Of a stretch of DNA of 64,000 bases, positions 43,154 through 50,745 are shown piece after piece (positions within the stretch are counted from its first letter, which is position 1; every line of letters starts with the position of its first letter). The notes below the pieces were generated by a model. That model was given only the letters and a program-made list of their open reading frames with translations. It ran no database searches and was not told the DNA's origin. This stretch comes from Pollutimonas bauzanensis. GTDB taxonomy: Bacteria > Pseudomonadota > Gammaproteobacteria > Burkholderiales > Burkholderiaceae_B. Made by a program: the position numbers and the translations under genes. Location: the NCBI RefSeq assembly GCF_900129885.1, contig NZ_FQXE01000012.1, positions 109,761 to 173,760 of the forward strand, in the 5' to 3' direction.

Positions 43154-44754
43154 GCGCTACAGAAACTGACCGCCCGGCCCGCGATCCCGCCCCCGCGGCC
43201 CGACCGCAAGGAGCGGTCCACAAGCCACTGGAAGGCCGGGCGCGGCTCTTTGGCACCATCGCCCTGTCGACCGCCGTTTTCATGAATGTGCTGGATTCGT
43301 CCATCGCCAATGTGTCCATCCCCACCATCGCGGGCGATCTGGGCGTAAGCGCCACGCAAGGCACATGGGTCATCACGTCCTTCGCCGTGGCCAACGCCAT
43401 CACCGTTCCGCTGACGGGCTGGCTTACCCAGCGATTCGGCCAGGTGCGCCTGTTCGTGCTGTCCGTGCTGCTGTTCGTCCTGTCTTCCTGGCTTTGCGGA
43501 TTTTCGTGGTCGCTGGAATCGCTGGTGGCCTTCCGCGTGCTCCAGGGCGCCGTCGCCGGCCCCATGATTCCCCTGTCGCAATCATTGATGCTGGGCAGCT
43601 ACCCCAAGGAGAAAGCCGGCATGGCGCTGGCCATGTGGTCCATGACGGTGCTGGTCGGACCGGTGGTGGGCCCGCTGCTGGGCGGCTGGATCTCGGACAA
43701 CTACACCTGGCCATGGATCTTCTACATCAATGTCCCGGTGGGACTGCTGGCCGGCTGGGCCTCCTGGCAGCTTTACAAGACCAGGGACTCGGCGCGCTCC
43801 AAGCTGCCTATCGACACCACCGGCCTGGCATTGCTGGTGCTGTGGGTGGGAGCCCTGCAGCTCATGCTGGACAAGGGCAAAGAACTCGACTGGTTCGCCA
43901 GCCCCGCCATCACCACCATGGCCGTCGTCGCTGTCGTGTCATTCGTGTTCTTCGTGATCTGGGAACTGACGGCCAAGCACCCGGTGGTGGACCTGACCCT
44001 TTTCAAGTACCGCAACTTCACCGCCGGCGTGCTGACCATTTCGGTGGGCTACGGGCTGTTCTTCGGCACAGTGGTATTGCTGCCGCTGTGGATGCAGAGC
44101 ACCCTGGGATATACCGCCACCTATGCCGGCATCGCCTCGGCCCCGGTAGGCATACTGGCCATCATATTTTCCCCGCTGGTGGGGAAACTGCTCACCAACC
44201 ACGATCCCCGCAAAATCGCCACGGTGGCCTTCCTGATTTTCGCGCTCATCAGCTATATGCGCGCCAACTTCAATACGGAGGTCGATCTGTACACCATCAT
44301 GATCCCCACCTTCATACAGGGGGCGGCCATGGCCACGTTCTTCATTCCGCTGACCACCATCACCCTGTCCGGCCTGGACCCGCATCGCATCCCGTCGGCC
44401 GCCGGGCTCTCGAACTTCGTGCGGCTGCTTTTCGGCGCCTTCGGCACGTCCATCACGACGACCATGTGGGACAACCGCGCCAGCCTGCATCATGCCCAGT
44501 TGACCGAGATCGCGCGCCCGGGCATGCCCGCCTTCGATGCGATCATGGCCGGCCTGCGGCAAAAAGGCCTGACCCTGGAACAGTCCGCGGCCGTCATCAA
44601 CAACATGATAGACCAGCAGGCTTTCACAATATCGGCCACGGACATCTTCTACGCTTCGGCCATACTGTTCCTGATCCTGATGGGCCTGGTCTGGATAGCG
44701 GCTCCAAAATCCTCCAAGGGCGCTCCCGGCGACGCGGCCGCGGCGGCGCACTGA
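43150..44754 (+). CDS. emrB: DHA2-family (EmrB/QacA) multidrug MFS exporter
   Basis: A 534-residue proton-driven exporter with 14 predicted helices. Family motifs include LDSSIANVSIPTIAGDLGVS in helix 1, WLTQRFGQVRLFVL (motif A-like), RVLQGAVAGPMIPLSQSLML and GPVVGPLLGGWISDNYTWPWIFYINVPVG (motif C). It forms a tripartite pump with the adaptor and outer-membrane protein encoded just upstream, expelling hydrophobic toxic compounds. Confidence 0.94.
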   Translation: MSATETDRPARDPAPAARPQGAVHKPLEGRARLFGTIALSTAVFMNVLDSSIANVSIPTIAGDLGVSATQGTWVITSFAVANAITVPLTGWLTQRFGQVRLFVLSVLLFVLSSWLCGFSWSLESLVAFRVLQGAVAGPMIPLSQSLMLGSYPKEKAGMALAMWSMTVLVGPVVGPLLGGWISDNYTWPWIFYINVPVGLLAGWASWQLYKTRDSARSKLPIDTTGLALLVLWVGALQLMLDKGKELDWFASPAITTMAVVAVVSFVFFVIWELTAKHPVVDLTLFKYRNFTAGVLTISVGYGLFFGTVVLLPLWMQSTLGYTATYAGIASAPVGILAIIFSPLVGKLLTNHDPRKIATVAFLIFALISYMRANFNTEVDLYTIMIPTFIQGAAMATFFIPLTTITLSGLDPHRIPSAAGLSNFVRLLFGAFGTSITTTMWDNRASLHHAQLTEIARPGMPAFDAIMAGLRQKGLTLEQSAAVINNMIDQQAFTISATDIFYASAILFLILMGLVWIAAPKSSKGAPGDAAAAAH

Positions 44755-44857
44755 CGCCGCGCCAGGCACGCAAATTGCTGCTCTCCTGCGAAAGCCGGAT
44801 TGCGCGCCTGCGCGGCGCCCGATCCGGCCAGCGTTTTTCAACGGAAAAGGGATATCT

Positions 44858-45403
44858 ATGAAATCAAGCAATGCTACAGCCGCCAGCAACCATGGCCCCA
44901 TCGACGTCGCCGCGATCCGCAGCGCCGCCAGGAACCTGGACAGCGGCGCCGTGCCCTCGGGCTATCAGGGCAACCGCGAAGAAATCATTGAAATGCTCAA
45001 TGCCGCGCTGGCAACCGAGCTCGTCTGTGCGCTGCGCTACAAGCGCCACTATTACACGGCCACCGGCCTGGTCAATGAACCGATCAAGGCCGAATTCCTG
45101 CAGCACGCGCAGGAAGAAGAGGACCACGCCGGCCGCATCGCGGAACGCATCGTGCAGTTGAACGGCGACCCCGACTTCAACCCCGCCACCATCACCGACC
45201 GCAGCCATGCCGAATATGACGAATGCAGCGACATAAAAGGCATGATCAGGGCCAATCTCATCGCCGAACGCGTCGCCATCGAGTCCTATCGCCAGATGAT
45301 AGAACGCATCGGCGACACCGACCCCACCACCAAGCACATGCTGATCGACATCATGGCCGTCGAAGAAGAACACGCCGACGACATGAAAGACCTGCTGGAC
45401 TAA
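44858..45403 (+). CDS. Ferritin-like (bacterioferritin-related) di-iron protein
   Basis: A 181-residue four-helix bundle protein. The di-iron ligands are recognisable as E-(6)-Y and ExxH pairs: LATELVCALRYKRHYYT, EEEDHAGRIAERI, ERVAIESYRQMIE and VEEEHADDMKDLL. It lacks the methionine-containing haem site typical of bacterioferritin, so a ferritin-like iron or oxidative-stress protein is the best description. It lies 103 bases after emrB, probably as a separate unit. Confidence 0.83.
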   Translation: MKSSNATAASNHGPIDVAAIRSAARNLDSGAVPSGYQGNREEIIEMLNAALATELVCALRYKRHYYTATGLVNEPIKAEFLQHAQEEEDHAGRIAERIVQLNGDPDFNPATITDRSHAEYDECSDIKGMIRANLIAERVAIESYRQMIERIGDTDPTTKHMLIDIMAVEEEHADDMKDLLD

Positions 45404-45552
45404 AGCCCTTTCCCCGCGGAGAAGCGGCGCCGCCTGCGCGCCCAAGCGCACATAGAGCGCCGTATCCGGCGCTGCAGAGCGCTTGGGCTCATGTTTGAGC
45501 TCCTCAACTTGCGAGAATCGAAAATTCTATGCTATAGTTTCGCTTCTTTAAT

Positions 45553-45628
45553 TCCCCGATAGCTCAGTCGGTAGAGCGACGGACTGTTAATCCGCAGGTC
45601 ACTGGTTCGAACCCAGTTCGGGGAGCCA
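45553..45628 (+). tRNA. tRNA-Asn (anticodon GTT), CCA encoded
   Basis: A 76-base cloverleaf: acceptor stem TCCCCGA (45553-45559) pairs with TCGGGGA (45618-45624), discriminator G, then encoded CCA. The D arm is GCTCAGTCGGTAGAGC, the anticodon loop CTGTTAA gives GTT at 45586-45588, and the T arm is CTGGTTCGAACCCAG. It marks the left edge of an accessory region and may have served as an integration site. Confidence 0.98.
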
Positions 45629-45636
45629 AGAATACC

Positions 45637-45671
45637 AAGGGCCTACGTGAAAATGTAGGCCCTTTTCTTTT
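45637..45671 (+). terminator. Rho-independent terminator after tRNA-Asn
   Basis: The ten-base stem AAGGGCCTAC / GTAGGCCCTT with an eight-base loop is followed by TTCTTTT. It lies eight bases after the encoded CCA. Confidence 0.9.
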
Positions 45672-45727
45672 GACAGTATGTGCCGCGATATGTGACGCTG
45701 GCGCCTATCCAGTACTATAGAAAAACG

Positions 45728-45754
45728 AGCCCGCCCTAACCGGTGGGCTTTTTT
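45728..45754 (+). terminator. Second terminator-like hairpin
   Basis: The stem AGCCCGCC / GGTGGGCT (one G-T pair) with a six-base loop is followed by five T residues. No coding region ends just before it, so it may be what is left of a gene removed between the tRNA and this point. Confidence 0.65.
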
Positions 45755-45777
45755 ACGCCCGCTTTATGGTAAATGCA

Positions 45778-45793
45778 CTGTTCATTAATACAG
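45778..45793 (+). promoter_or_regulatory. LexA-like SOS box
   Basis: CTGTTCATTAATACAG has the CTGT-N8-ACAG form of the LexA consensus with an AT-rich centre, and ends ten bases before the start of a small phage-type ORF. SOS control of that ORF is inferred. Confidence 0.5.
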
Positions 45794-45803
45794 TATTTTA
45801 GCC

Positions 45804-45995
45804 ATGCAACATTTACCGCTTGCGACAGCGCAATTGCGTGTTATCCAGAATCGCAACATCGTCAACGCTGACGTCATGACGCTGCTGCGAGAAATCAGGC
45901 GCTTCCACCGCGTCCTGAACAACTGCTGGCAAGTGCTCGACCGGATGCCACCCGAGCCGCCCAATAGCCGCTCAACCTATTTATCGGACTCGTGA
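45804..45995 (+). CDS. Small phage-type protein of unknown function
   Basis: A 63-residue basic protein (MQHLPLATAQLRVIQNRNIV, then LLREIRRFHRVLNNCWQVLDRMPPEPP). I do not recognise the family. It directly follows a LexA-like box and lies in a short stretch of phage remnants beside a tRNA, so a prophage origin is likely. No good Shine-Dalgarno sequence is visible. Confidence 0.4.
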   Translation: MQHLPLATAQLRVIQNRNIVNADVMTLLREIRRFHRVLNNCWQVLDRMPPEPPNSRSTYLSDS

Positions 45996-46281
45996 GCCGT
46001 GCGTGATGGAGCAGCGGGCCGCCTACGAGCGCATAACTCCGGCGCCGTCGCGGCTACCGCGCGACGGGCTTAATTGATCGCATGAACTATAAGCAGCGCC
46101 TAATGACAAATGACTCCGGCGGGAATCGAATCTATTTTTTTGGGGGAATTTATGGGATAATTTTTTGTAGATAGGGCCAATATATTCCCGCTAATTCCTT
46201 ATCCGTGTCACGCTTTCTGTCACGGAACTAATTCCGCGTGCCGAACGGTGCACCCAATCCGCCCCAGAAAGGACAACAGAC

Positions 46282-46650
46282 GTGTATTCACCGCCACCAA
46301 CAAAGCAAGAAGTAGTCGCAGCCCTTGATGCCCTGAAAAATATCGCTCGCCCAGAGGGGGACAATGAAGGGGAACCTATCAACTCTCCCAATGTATACCC
46401 GCTCCTAACCCCCGAAGATCAGGATTTAGTTGACGACGCAGAGAGGATTGCAAAAGAGTATTTACGCAGACCGGGCGACCATGGGGATGAGCCAAACGCG
46501 CGCGCTATTACAGAGCTCCGTAAGGCTGGGTTTAACACATCGCTTAATCCAGACCAATACGATCAGGACATACTGGTCGGCGAGGTAGAAATTAGCGATG
46601 AGGTAGTACTAGATGTAGGTGACCGTACTCACCAAAGCAATGACAATTAG
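46282..46650 (+). CDS. Acidic hypothetical protein, possible phage gene
   Basis: A 122-residue strongly acidic protein from a GTG start with AAAGGA about ten bases upstream. It has the segments TKQEVVAALDALKNIARPEGDN and DLVDDAERIAKEYLRRPGD; no family is recognised. It ends next to a terminase fragment on the other strand and is preceded by about 290 bases of AT-rich sequence with no gene. Lower GC than the flanking core genes supports acquisition by transfer. Confidence 0.45.
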   Translation: MYSPPPTKQEVVAALDALKNIARPEGDNEGEPINSPNVYPLLTPEDQDLVDDAERIAKEYLRRPGDHGDEPNARAITELRKAGFNTSLNPDQYDQDILVGEVEISDEVVLDVGDRTHQSNDN

Positions 46651-46664
46651 AAGGTGAGGCAGTC

Positions 46665-46869
46665 GACAAAACATATCCCTTATCTGCGGGTACGTCGGGG
46701 CGAAGTAGCCAGCGTCAACCTTAGGCCATTCCCAAGCACGCTGACACAGCGCGCCGCCGCCTACCCAAGTCTTCCCGGACCCGAAACCGGCGACAGATGC
46801 CCTGAACTTATGCGGCAGCGCAAGGAATCCAGCCTGAGGCCGGTTCAGTGTTGGGTTGATCGTCGTCAC
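46665..46869 (-). pseudogene. Phage terminase large subunit, N-terminal fragment
   Basis: About 68 codons match only the start of a phage DNA-packaging ATPase: MTTINPTLNRPQAGFLALP, then the Walker A motif GFGSGKTW and YFAPTYPQIRDMF. The frame then runs into unrelated sequence and stops at 46609. The remainder of the protein (normally over 400 residues) is absent, so this is a prophage remnant. Confidence 0.7.
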
Positions 46870-46929
46870 GGATACGTGAGACAGCAGGGCCGCTAAATAC
46901 CGGCTACCCAGCAGGAGGGGGCGATAAAA

Positions 46930-47724
46930 CTACCCTGTGGACTCAATGAAATTCAATACCATCTGAACGAATTCATCAGGGCGCTCAAAAGGCGCTAAAT
47001 GCCCACAATCTAACTCCGCATAACGAGCACCAGGAATAGCGGCTGCCAATGCGCGAGAATGCTCAACGGGAACCATCTGATCCTGCATACACCCGATGAC
47101 CAACGTTGGCCTATTTATTCTCTGTGCCTGCGCGCTGACATCTAGCCGACTATCAAGATCGATCTGACGCGCTATGCCGTCCCACCGATTGGCGGTACAG
47201 ATGGCCTCAACCCATTCGCCGATCTGCTGCTCATTGAGTTGCGAGAGGAAGGCGGGGCTGAACCCTGTTAGAAGGATAAGCTGCGCAAACGCGCGCGGGT
47301 CGAAACGAATCAATTCCAGCCACAGCTCGGACTGCAGCTTGAGCCTGGGGTCGTTGCCTGAAGCGAAGCCTGCCAGCAGCACGAGTGATCTCACCATCTC
47401 CGGGTATTGGGCGGCAATATGTATGGCGACGCTGGCCCCAAGCGAGTAACCGACCAAGTCAAAAGGCACGGCACCCGATGCCTTGGCCGCCACTACGATT
47501 TGTTCTGCAAGTATCTCGACAGACAGTACCTTGTGGTCATCGCGAGTTTCACCCGAGCCGGAATAATCCACTCGTACGACAGTCCGATGCGGCGTTAAGT
47601 GGTCAATCAGATGATCCCAATTGCTATGTAAATTACCGCCGGTGCCAGATACCAGGATCAACCCTTGGCCGCTGCCATCAATGCGAAATGACACCGTCGC
47701 ATCTGAGATGTCAATATGCTTCAT
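46930..47724 (-). CDS. Alpha/beta-fold hydrolase
   Basis: A 264-residue hydrolase. The nucleophile elbow is GYSLGAS (serine near 94), the oxyanion region GTGGNLHSNW, the acid probably in GCMQDQMVP and the histidine in DCGHLAPFERP; the triad looks complete. The substrate cannot be assigned. It stands alone between the terminase fragment and a degenerate sigma-factor gene and has lower GC than the core genes, suggesting it is part of the acquired patch. Confidence 0.85.
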   Translation of the reverse strand: MKHIDISDATVSFRIDGSGQGLILVSGTGGNLHSNWDHLIDHLTPHRTVVRVDYSGSGETRDDHKVLSVEILAEQIVVAAKASGAVPFDLVGYSLGASVAIHIAAQYPEMVRSLVLLAGFASGNDPRLKLQSELWLELIRFDPRAFAQLILLTGFSPAFLSQLNEQQIGEWVEAICTANRWDGIARQIDLDSRLDVSAQAQRINRPTLVIGCMQDQMVPVEHSRALAAAIPGARYAELDCGHLAPFERPDEFVQMVLNFIESTG

Positions 47725-47815
47725 TGCGCCGATTCCTTCGGTTTAACGGGAGAATTCGACCTTTTACCCGAACACCAGCGCAAAGGTCAACCAAAAATCG
47801 CTACGCCAGAAATGC

Positions 47816-47844
47816 AAAAAGCCCAAGCGGGTCAGGCTCGGGCT
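47816..47844 (-). terminator. Rho-independent terminator overlapping the end of the fecI remnant
   Basis: Reading leftward, AGCCCGAGC pairs with GCTTGGGCT (nine pairs with one G-T) around a seven-base loop, then TTTTT. The stem begins within the stop region of the sigma-factor remnant, so it terminates that transcript before the hydrolase gene. Confidence 0.8.
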
Positions 47845-48252
47845 AGTCGTCATCACGCACGCGCTCCCTGACATGTTGAGTGGCGCGAGCAATGTAACGC
47901 TCGACGCTGCCCGGCGACAACTTCAGATGACGGGCGATGTCGACCTGAGTCCATCCTTCGATACGGTTGAGTACGAAAGCGCGCCGGCAGTTCAGCGGCA
48001 GCTTTTCCAACGCGGCCACCAGAGCCTCTCTCAATTGCTCAGCCGAGGCCCCGGCGTCCGCTCCGCACGCCACGGGATGAGCGTCCTCGGGCACGTCGTC
48101 CCAGGCGATATGTTGATACCGGCTTTCCCGCCGCCACATGTCAATGGCGCGATGCTGGGCGGCCCGGTACAGGAAGTTGCGCGCATGCACGCCTGCATGA
48201 ACTCGCTATAGTGCGCGAGCCAGCCTTTGCGGGACGGCGGTTGGTGAGGCAT
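47843..48252 (-). pseudogene. FecI-like ECF sigma factor with internal deletion/frameshift
   Basis: From the ATG at 48252 the frame gives MPHQPPSRKGWLAHYSEF, the same N-terminus seen in the two intact FecI-type genes of this window (KGWLAHYSEL and KGWLAHYRGL). The homology then jumps frame to HARNFLYRAAQHRAIDMWRR and continues through sigma region 4 (GWTQVDIARHLKLSPGSVERYIARAT). About 35 residues of region 2 found in the intact copies are missing. This is a deletion of roughly 100 bases that also shifts the frame. A GTG in the second frame could still give a region-4-only protein. Confidence 0.75.
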
Positions 48253-48412
48253 GGCGGCGGATCAATTCATCACGGCTTATGCTGCCAAACGGAAGACAGG
48301 CTGCTAAAGTGCCGAACAACACCAGCGCTCACACCTGGAAACTGCCGCCATGACTACGGCCTGGGCATATGGCGATCGCATCGCGCGGACATCAAAAATA
48401 TTCTTGCCGCTC

Positions 48413-48429
48413 GTAACGCGAAGGGTTAC
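48413..48429. promoter_or_regulatory. Inverted repeat before higB
   Basis: GTAAC, seven bases, GTTAC: a short inverted repeat overlapping the ribosome site of the toxin gene. HigA-type antitoxins autoregulate through comparable sites; this is a candidate only. Confidence 0.35.
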
Positions 48430-48432
48430 AAT

Positions 48433-48711
48433 GTGATTAGAACCTTCATCCATAAAGGGCTTGAAAAATTTCACGAAACAGGCAGCTTGGCCGGCATTCA
48501 ACCGCAACATGCCAGGCGTCTGCGCTTGATTCTCGCCTTGCTTGGGCAAGCCCGCGTGATCGGAGACGTGTATGCTCCGGGACTACGCCTGCATCCACTG
48601 CAAGGCAATCTGAAAGATTTCTGGTCACTTACTGTGCAGGCGAACTGGCGCATTATTTTCCGATTCGAGGATGGCGATGTGCACGCCGTGGACTACGTCG
48701 ATTATCACTGA
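48433..48711 (+). CDS. higB: HigB family (RelE-fold) toxin
   Basis: A 92-residue ribosome-dependent mRNA interferase of the HigB family: FIHKGLEKFHETGSLAGIQPQH at the N-terminus, the core RLRLILALLGQA, and GLRLHPLQGNLKDFWSLTVQANWRIIFRF at the C-terminus, which is the family signature. The GTG start at 48433 gives the normal family length and has GAAGGG about seven bases upstream. The antitoxin gene follows nine bases later, in the toxin-first order typical of higBA. Confidence 0.9.
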   Translation: MIRTFIHKGLEKFHETGSLAGIQPQHARRLRLILALLGQARVIGDVYAPGLRLHPLQGNLKDFWSLTVQANWRIIFRFEDGDVHAVDYVDYH

Positions 48712-48720
48712 GGAAACATC

Positions 48721-49014
48721 ATGAATACGATGTTCAACCCCCCACATCCTGGCGAATTGCTCCGGGAGCTATGGCTCCAGCCTCTCGGGCTGTCGATTAC
48801 GGACGCCGCAAAGCACCTGAAGGTATCGCGCAAAACGCTCTCGGAGATCGTCAACGGAAAAGCATCCATATCGTCCGAAATGGCTGTGCGCCTGGAGCTG
48901 GCCTTCGGCAAGAGCGCCCAAAGCTGGCTTGGGCATCAGTCCGAATATGATCTATGGCAACTGGAACCGAAACGCCATGATCTTGGCATTGAGCGGATCA
49001 AGATGGCTGCTTGA
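48721..49014 (+). CDS. higA: HigA family antitoxin
   Basis: A 97-residue Xre-type DNA-binding antitoxin: [28 protein letters not shown] leads into the helix-turn-helix ([17 protein letters not shown]), ending with the family segment [13 protein letters not shown]. It neutralises HigB and should repress the operon. Length is normal and no defect is seen. Such modules commonly accompany mobile islands, in keeping with the phage remnants nearby. Confidence 0.92.
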   Translation: MNTMFNPPHPGELLRELWLQPLGLSITDAAKHLKVSRKTLSEIVNGKASISSEMAVRLELAFGKSAQSWLGHQSEYDLWQLEPKRHDLGIERIKMAA

Positions 49015-49069
49015 GACAAGGAGCAAAGCGCTGTCTGGCCTGGCGAGCTCAAGATGCACGGCTCTCTCT

Positions 49070-49228
49070 TCAAGTGCGACCATTCAGCCGATCGATAATA
49101 GCAAGGGCTTTCTTTCCATGGGTGCTCATTTCTTCGATCAGTTTGTTGACACTCAGCCCAGGCATGCGCGCCAATATTCTAAAACGCTGGACGGTATCCT
49201 CCGGCAAACGTATCGTCAATGTGCTCAT
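49070..49228 (-). CDS. Shortened ribbon-helix-helix antitoxin-like protein
   Basis: A 52-residue protein: MSTLTIRLPEDTVQRFRILA, then RMPGLSVNKLIEEM gives a complete RHH DNA-binding fold in residues 1-34. The tail HGKKALAIIDRLNG matches the last part of longer (about 80-residue) antitoxins of the same kind. The linking helix is missing, so it looks internally shortened in frame. No toxin gene follows. Its start overlaps the stop codon of a 40-codon ORF (ATGA). It may be a remnant or a minimal regulator. Confidence 0.55.
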   Translation of the reverse strand: MSTLTIRLPEDTVQRFRILARMPGLSVNKLIEEMSTHGKKALAIIDRLNGRT

Positions 49229-49347
49229 GGCAGACTCTCCAGGCATTGAGCGGAGTCAATGCCCGCAATTCCTTCCAGACAATCGCTGTCATGCATGACA
49301 GCATATATAACGTCAAAAGCGCGGGTGGCCTGACGGCCGGCGTTCAT
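49225..49347 (-). CDS. 40-residue ORF between efflux channel gene and RHH gene
   Basis: The ORF encodes MNAGRQATRAFDVIYAVMHD, followed by 20 more residues (SDCLEGIAGI...). It begins one base after the stop of the upstream outer-membrane channel gene and its stop overlaps the RHH start codon. This tight spacing on both sides suggests translation or coupling, but the product is unrecognised and an 18-base palindrome lies inside it. Low confidence as a gene. Confidence 0.25.
   Translation of the reverse strand: MNAGRQATRAFDVIYAVMHDSDCLEGIAGIDSAQCLESLP
49285..49302. promoter_or_regulatory. Perfect 18-bp palindrome (putative RHH operator)
   Basis: GCTGTCATGCATGACAGC reads identically on both strands, 57 bases upstream of the RHH gene, and is next to TATATA, a possible -10 element, on the same strand. 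RHH antitoxins typically bind such operators; binding is inferred. Confidence 0.5.
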
Positions 49348-49348
49348 A

Positions 49349-50743
49349 TCAGTTGTCTTCATCTATCTTCCAGCCTCCTCCCAAGGCACGGTACAAATCG
49401 ACAGCGCTTTGCAGGTGCAAGGCTTTCAACTGCGCCGCCATGTCCTGGGCCGCGTAGAGCGTTCGCTGGGTGTCGAGCAGCGTCAGCAGGGTCTCGGCAC
49501 CCGCGCGATAGCGGGATTCTGCCAGCGTCAAAGCCAACTGCGCCTGGGTCAGCTCCTCGGATTGAGCCTCTAGCTGTGCTTGAACACCGTGCATTTGTGC
49601 CAACGCCATCTGCACATCCGAAAAAGCCATCACGATGGACTGGCGGTAATCAGCCAGCAACTCCTCGCGCCGGGCCTGAGCCAGGTCGTGCCCTGCCGCC
49701 AGCCTGCCAGAATTGAAGATGGGCGCGGCTAGTCCCGCTGCCAGCGAATACAGGGGATAGGCAAAGAGGCGGCCCAGGCGATCGCTATTGGCACCCGCAT
49801 AAGCTGCAAAGGTAAGACTGGGCAGCATGGCCGCCCGCGCGACGAGCACATCGGCGTCGGCCGACGCCAGTTGCGCTTCGGCGCGGGCAATGTCGGGACG
49901 GCGCAGCAACAGTCCGGATGGCACGCCCGCATCGATGGCCGGAGCGCGGATCGACGCCAATGTCGGCGTGTCGACCATAACTTCATTCGCCTGTCCCGTC
50001 AGGTGAGCCAAAGCGATGCGCGCCTGGTTCGTCTGCTGGCGCAGCGCGGCCAGACTGCGTCGCTGGCTCGCGACCATGGTGCGTTGTTGAGCCACGGCCA
50101 GCTGCGTGGCCGATCCGGCCTCGTACTGCGACTGCACCAGCGCCAGCAGGTGCCCGGCACTGTGCAGGTTGTGTTCGGCAATAGCCGCACGCTCACCCAG
50201 CGCCACGGCTTGCACCCAGGCACTGGCCGCGCCGGCTGTCACCGTCAGGAGTACGGTATCGCGATCGAAACGAGTGGCTGCCAGGGTATGGACGGCGCTA
50301 TCGCGCGCGGCGCGGTTACGCCCCCAGAAGTCCACCTCGTAGCTGGCGCTCAAGCCCGCTGCGTAAAGGGTGCCATCCACGTCGGCATGCCCGCCCAGTC
50401 TGGCTTGCCGCCCAGCCTCCAGCCCGGCCGAGACCTCGGGCAAGAGTGCCGCCCCCGCGATACGCGCACTGGCCCGGGCCTGGCGCACGCGCGCTGTGGC
50501 GCCGGCAATGTCCTGGCTCTGCGCCAGGGCCTGTATCACGAAGGCATCCAGCTCGGCGTTGCCAAAGCCGCGCCACCAGTCGGCGCTTAAGCTGTCCTGC
50601 GATGAAGTCCCGGCAACACTGTCGGGCTGAGTCCATTGCGCCGGCAAGTCGGGCGGCTGGGCATCCAATGCCGGAGACGTGGCGCAGCCCGCCAACATCA
50701 AGGCACCCACCATCGCGAACAGATGTCGATGAGAGTTTTGCAT
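49349..50743 (-). CDS. Outer membrane efflux lipoprotein of the MacAB system
   Basis: A 464-residue NodT/OprM-type channel. The lipobox MLAGC (cysteine near 20) follows MQNSHRHLFAMVGAL. Repeats carry SADWWRGFGNAELDAFV, YEVDFWGRNRAARDS, GLLLRRPDIARAEAQLASA and LAAPIFNSGRLAAGHD. It begins two bases after the macB stop codon, so it is the outer-membrane partner of MacAB. In Pseudomonas the analogous PvdRT-OpmQ pump exports a siderophore. Confidence 0.92.
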   Translation of the reverse strand: MQNSHRHLFAMVGALMLAGCATSPALDAQPPDLPAQWTQPDSVAGTSSQDSLSADWWRGFGNAELDAFVIQALAQSQDIAGATARVRQARASARIAGAALLPEVSAGLEAGRQARLGGHADVDGTLYAAGLSASYEVDFWGRNRAARDSAVHTLAATRFDRDTVLLTVTAGAASAWVQAVALGERAAIAEHNLHSAGHLLALVQSQYEAGSATQLAVAQQRTMVASQRRSLAALRQQTNQARIALAHLTGQANEVMVDTPTLASIRAPAIDAGVPSGLLLRRPDIARAEAQLASADADVLVARAAMLPSLTFAAYAGANSDRLGRLFAYPLYSLAAGLAAPIFNSGRLAAGHDLAQARREELLADYRQSIVMAFSDVQMALAQMHGVQAQLEAQSEELTQAQLALTLAESRYRAGAETLLTLLDTQRTLYAAQDMAAQLKALHLQSAVDLYRALGGGWKIDEDN

Positions 50744-50745
50744 AC

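Noticed and set aside
45996..46281. AT-rich stretch with repeated GTCACG words, considered as an attachment site or origin
   Set aside because: No duplicate of the tRNA 3' end, iteron series or DnaA boxes could be seen; the repeats are too short and few.
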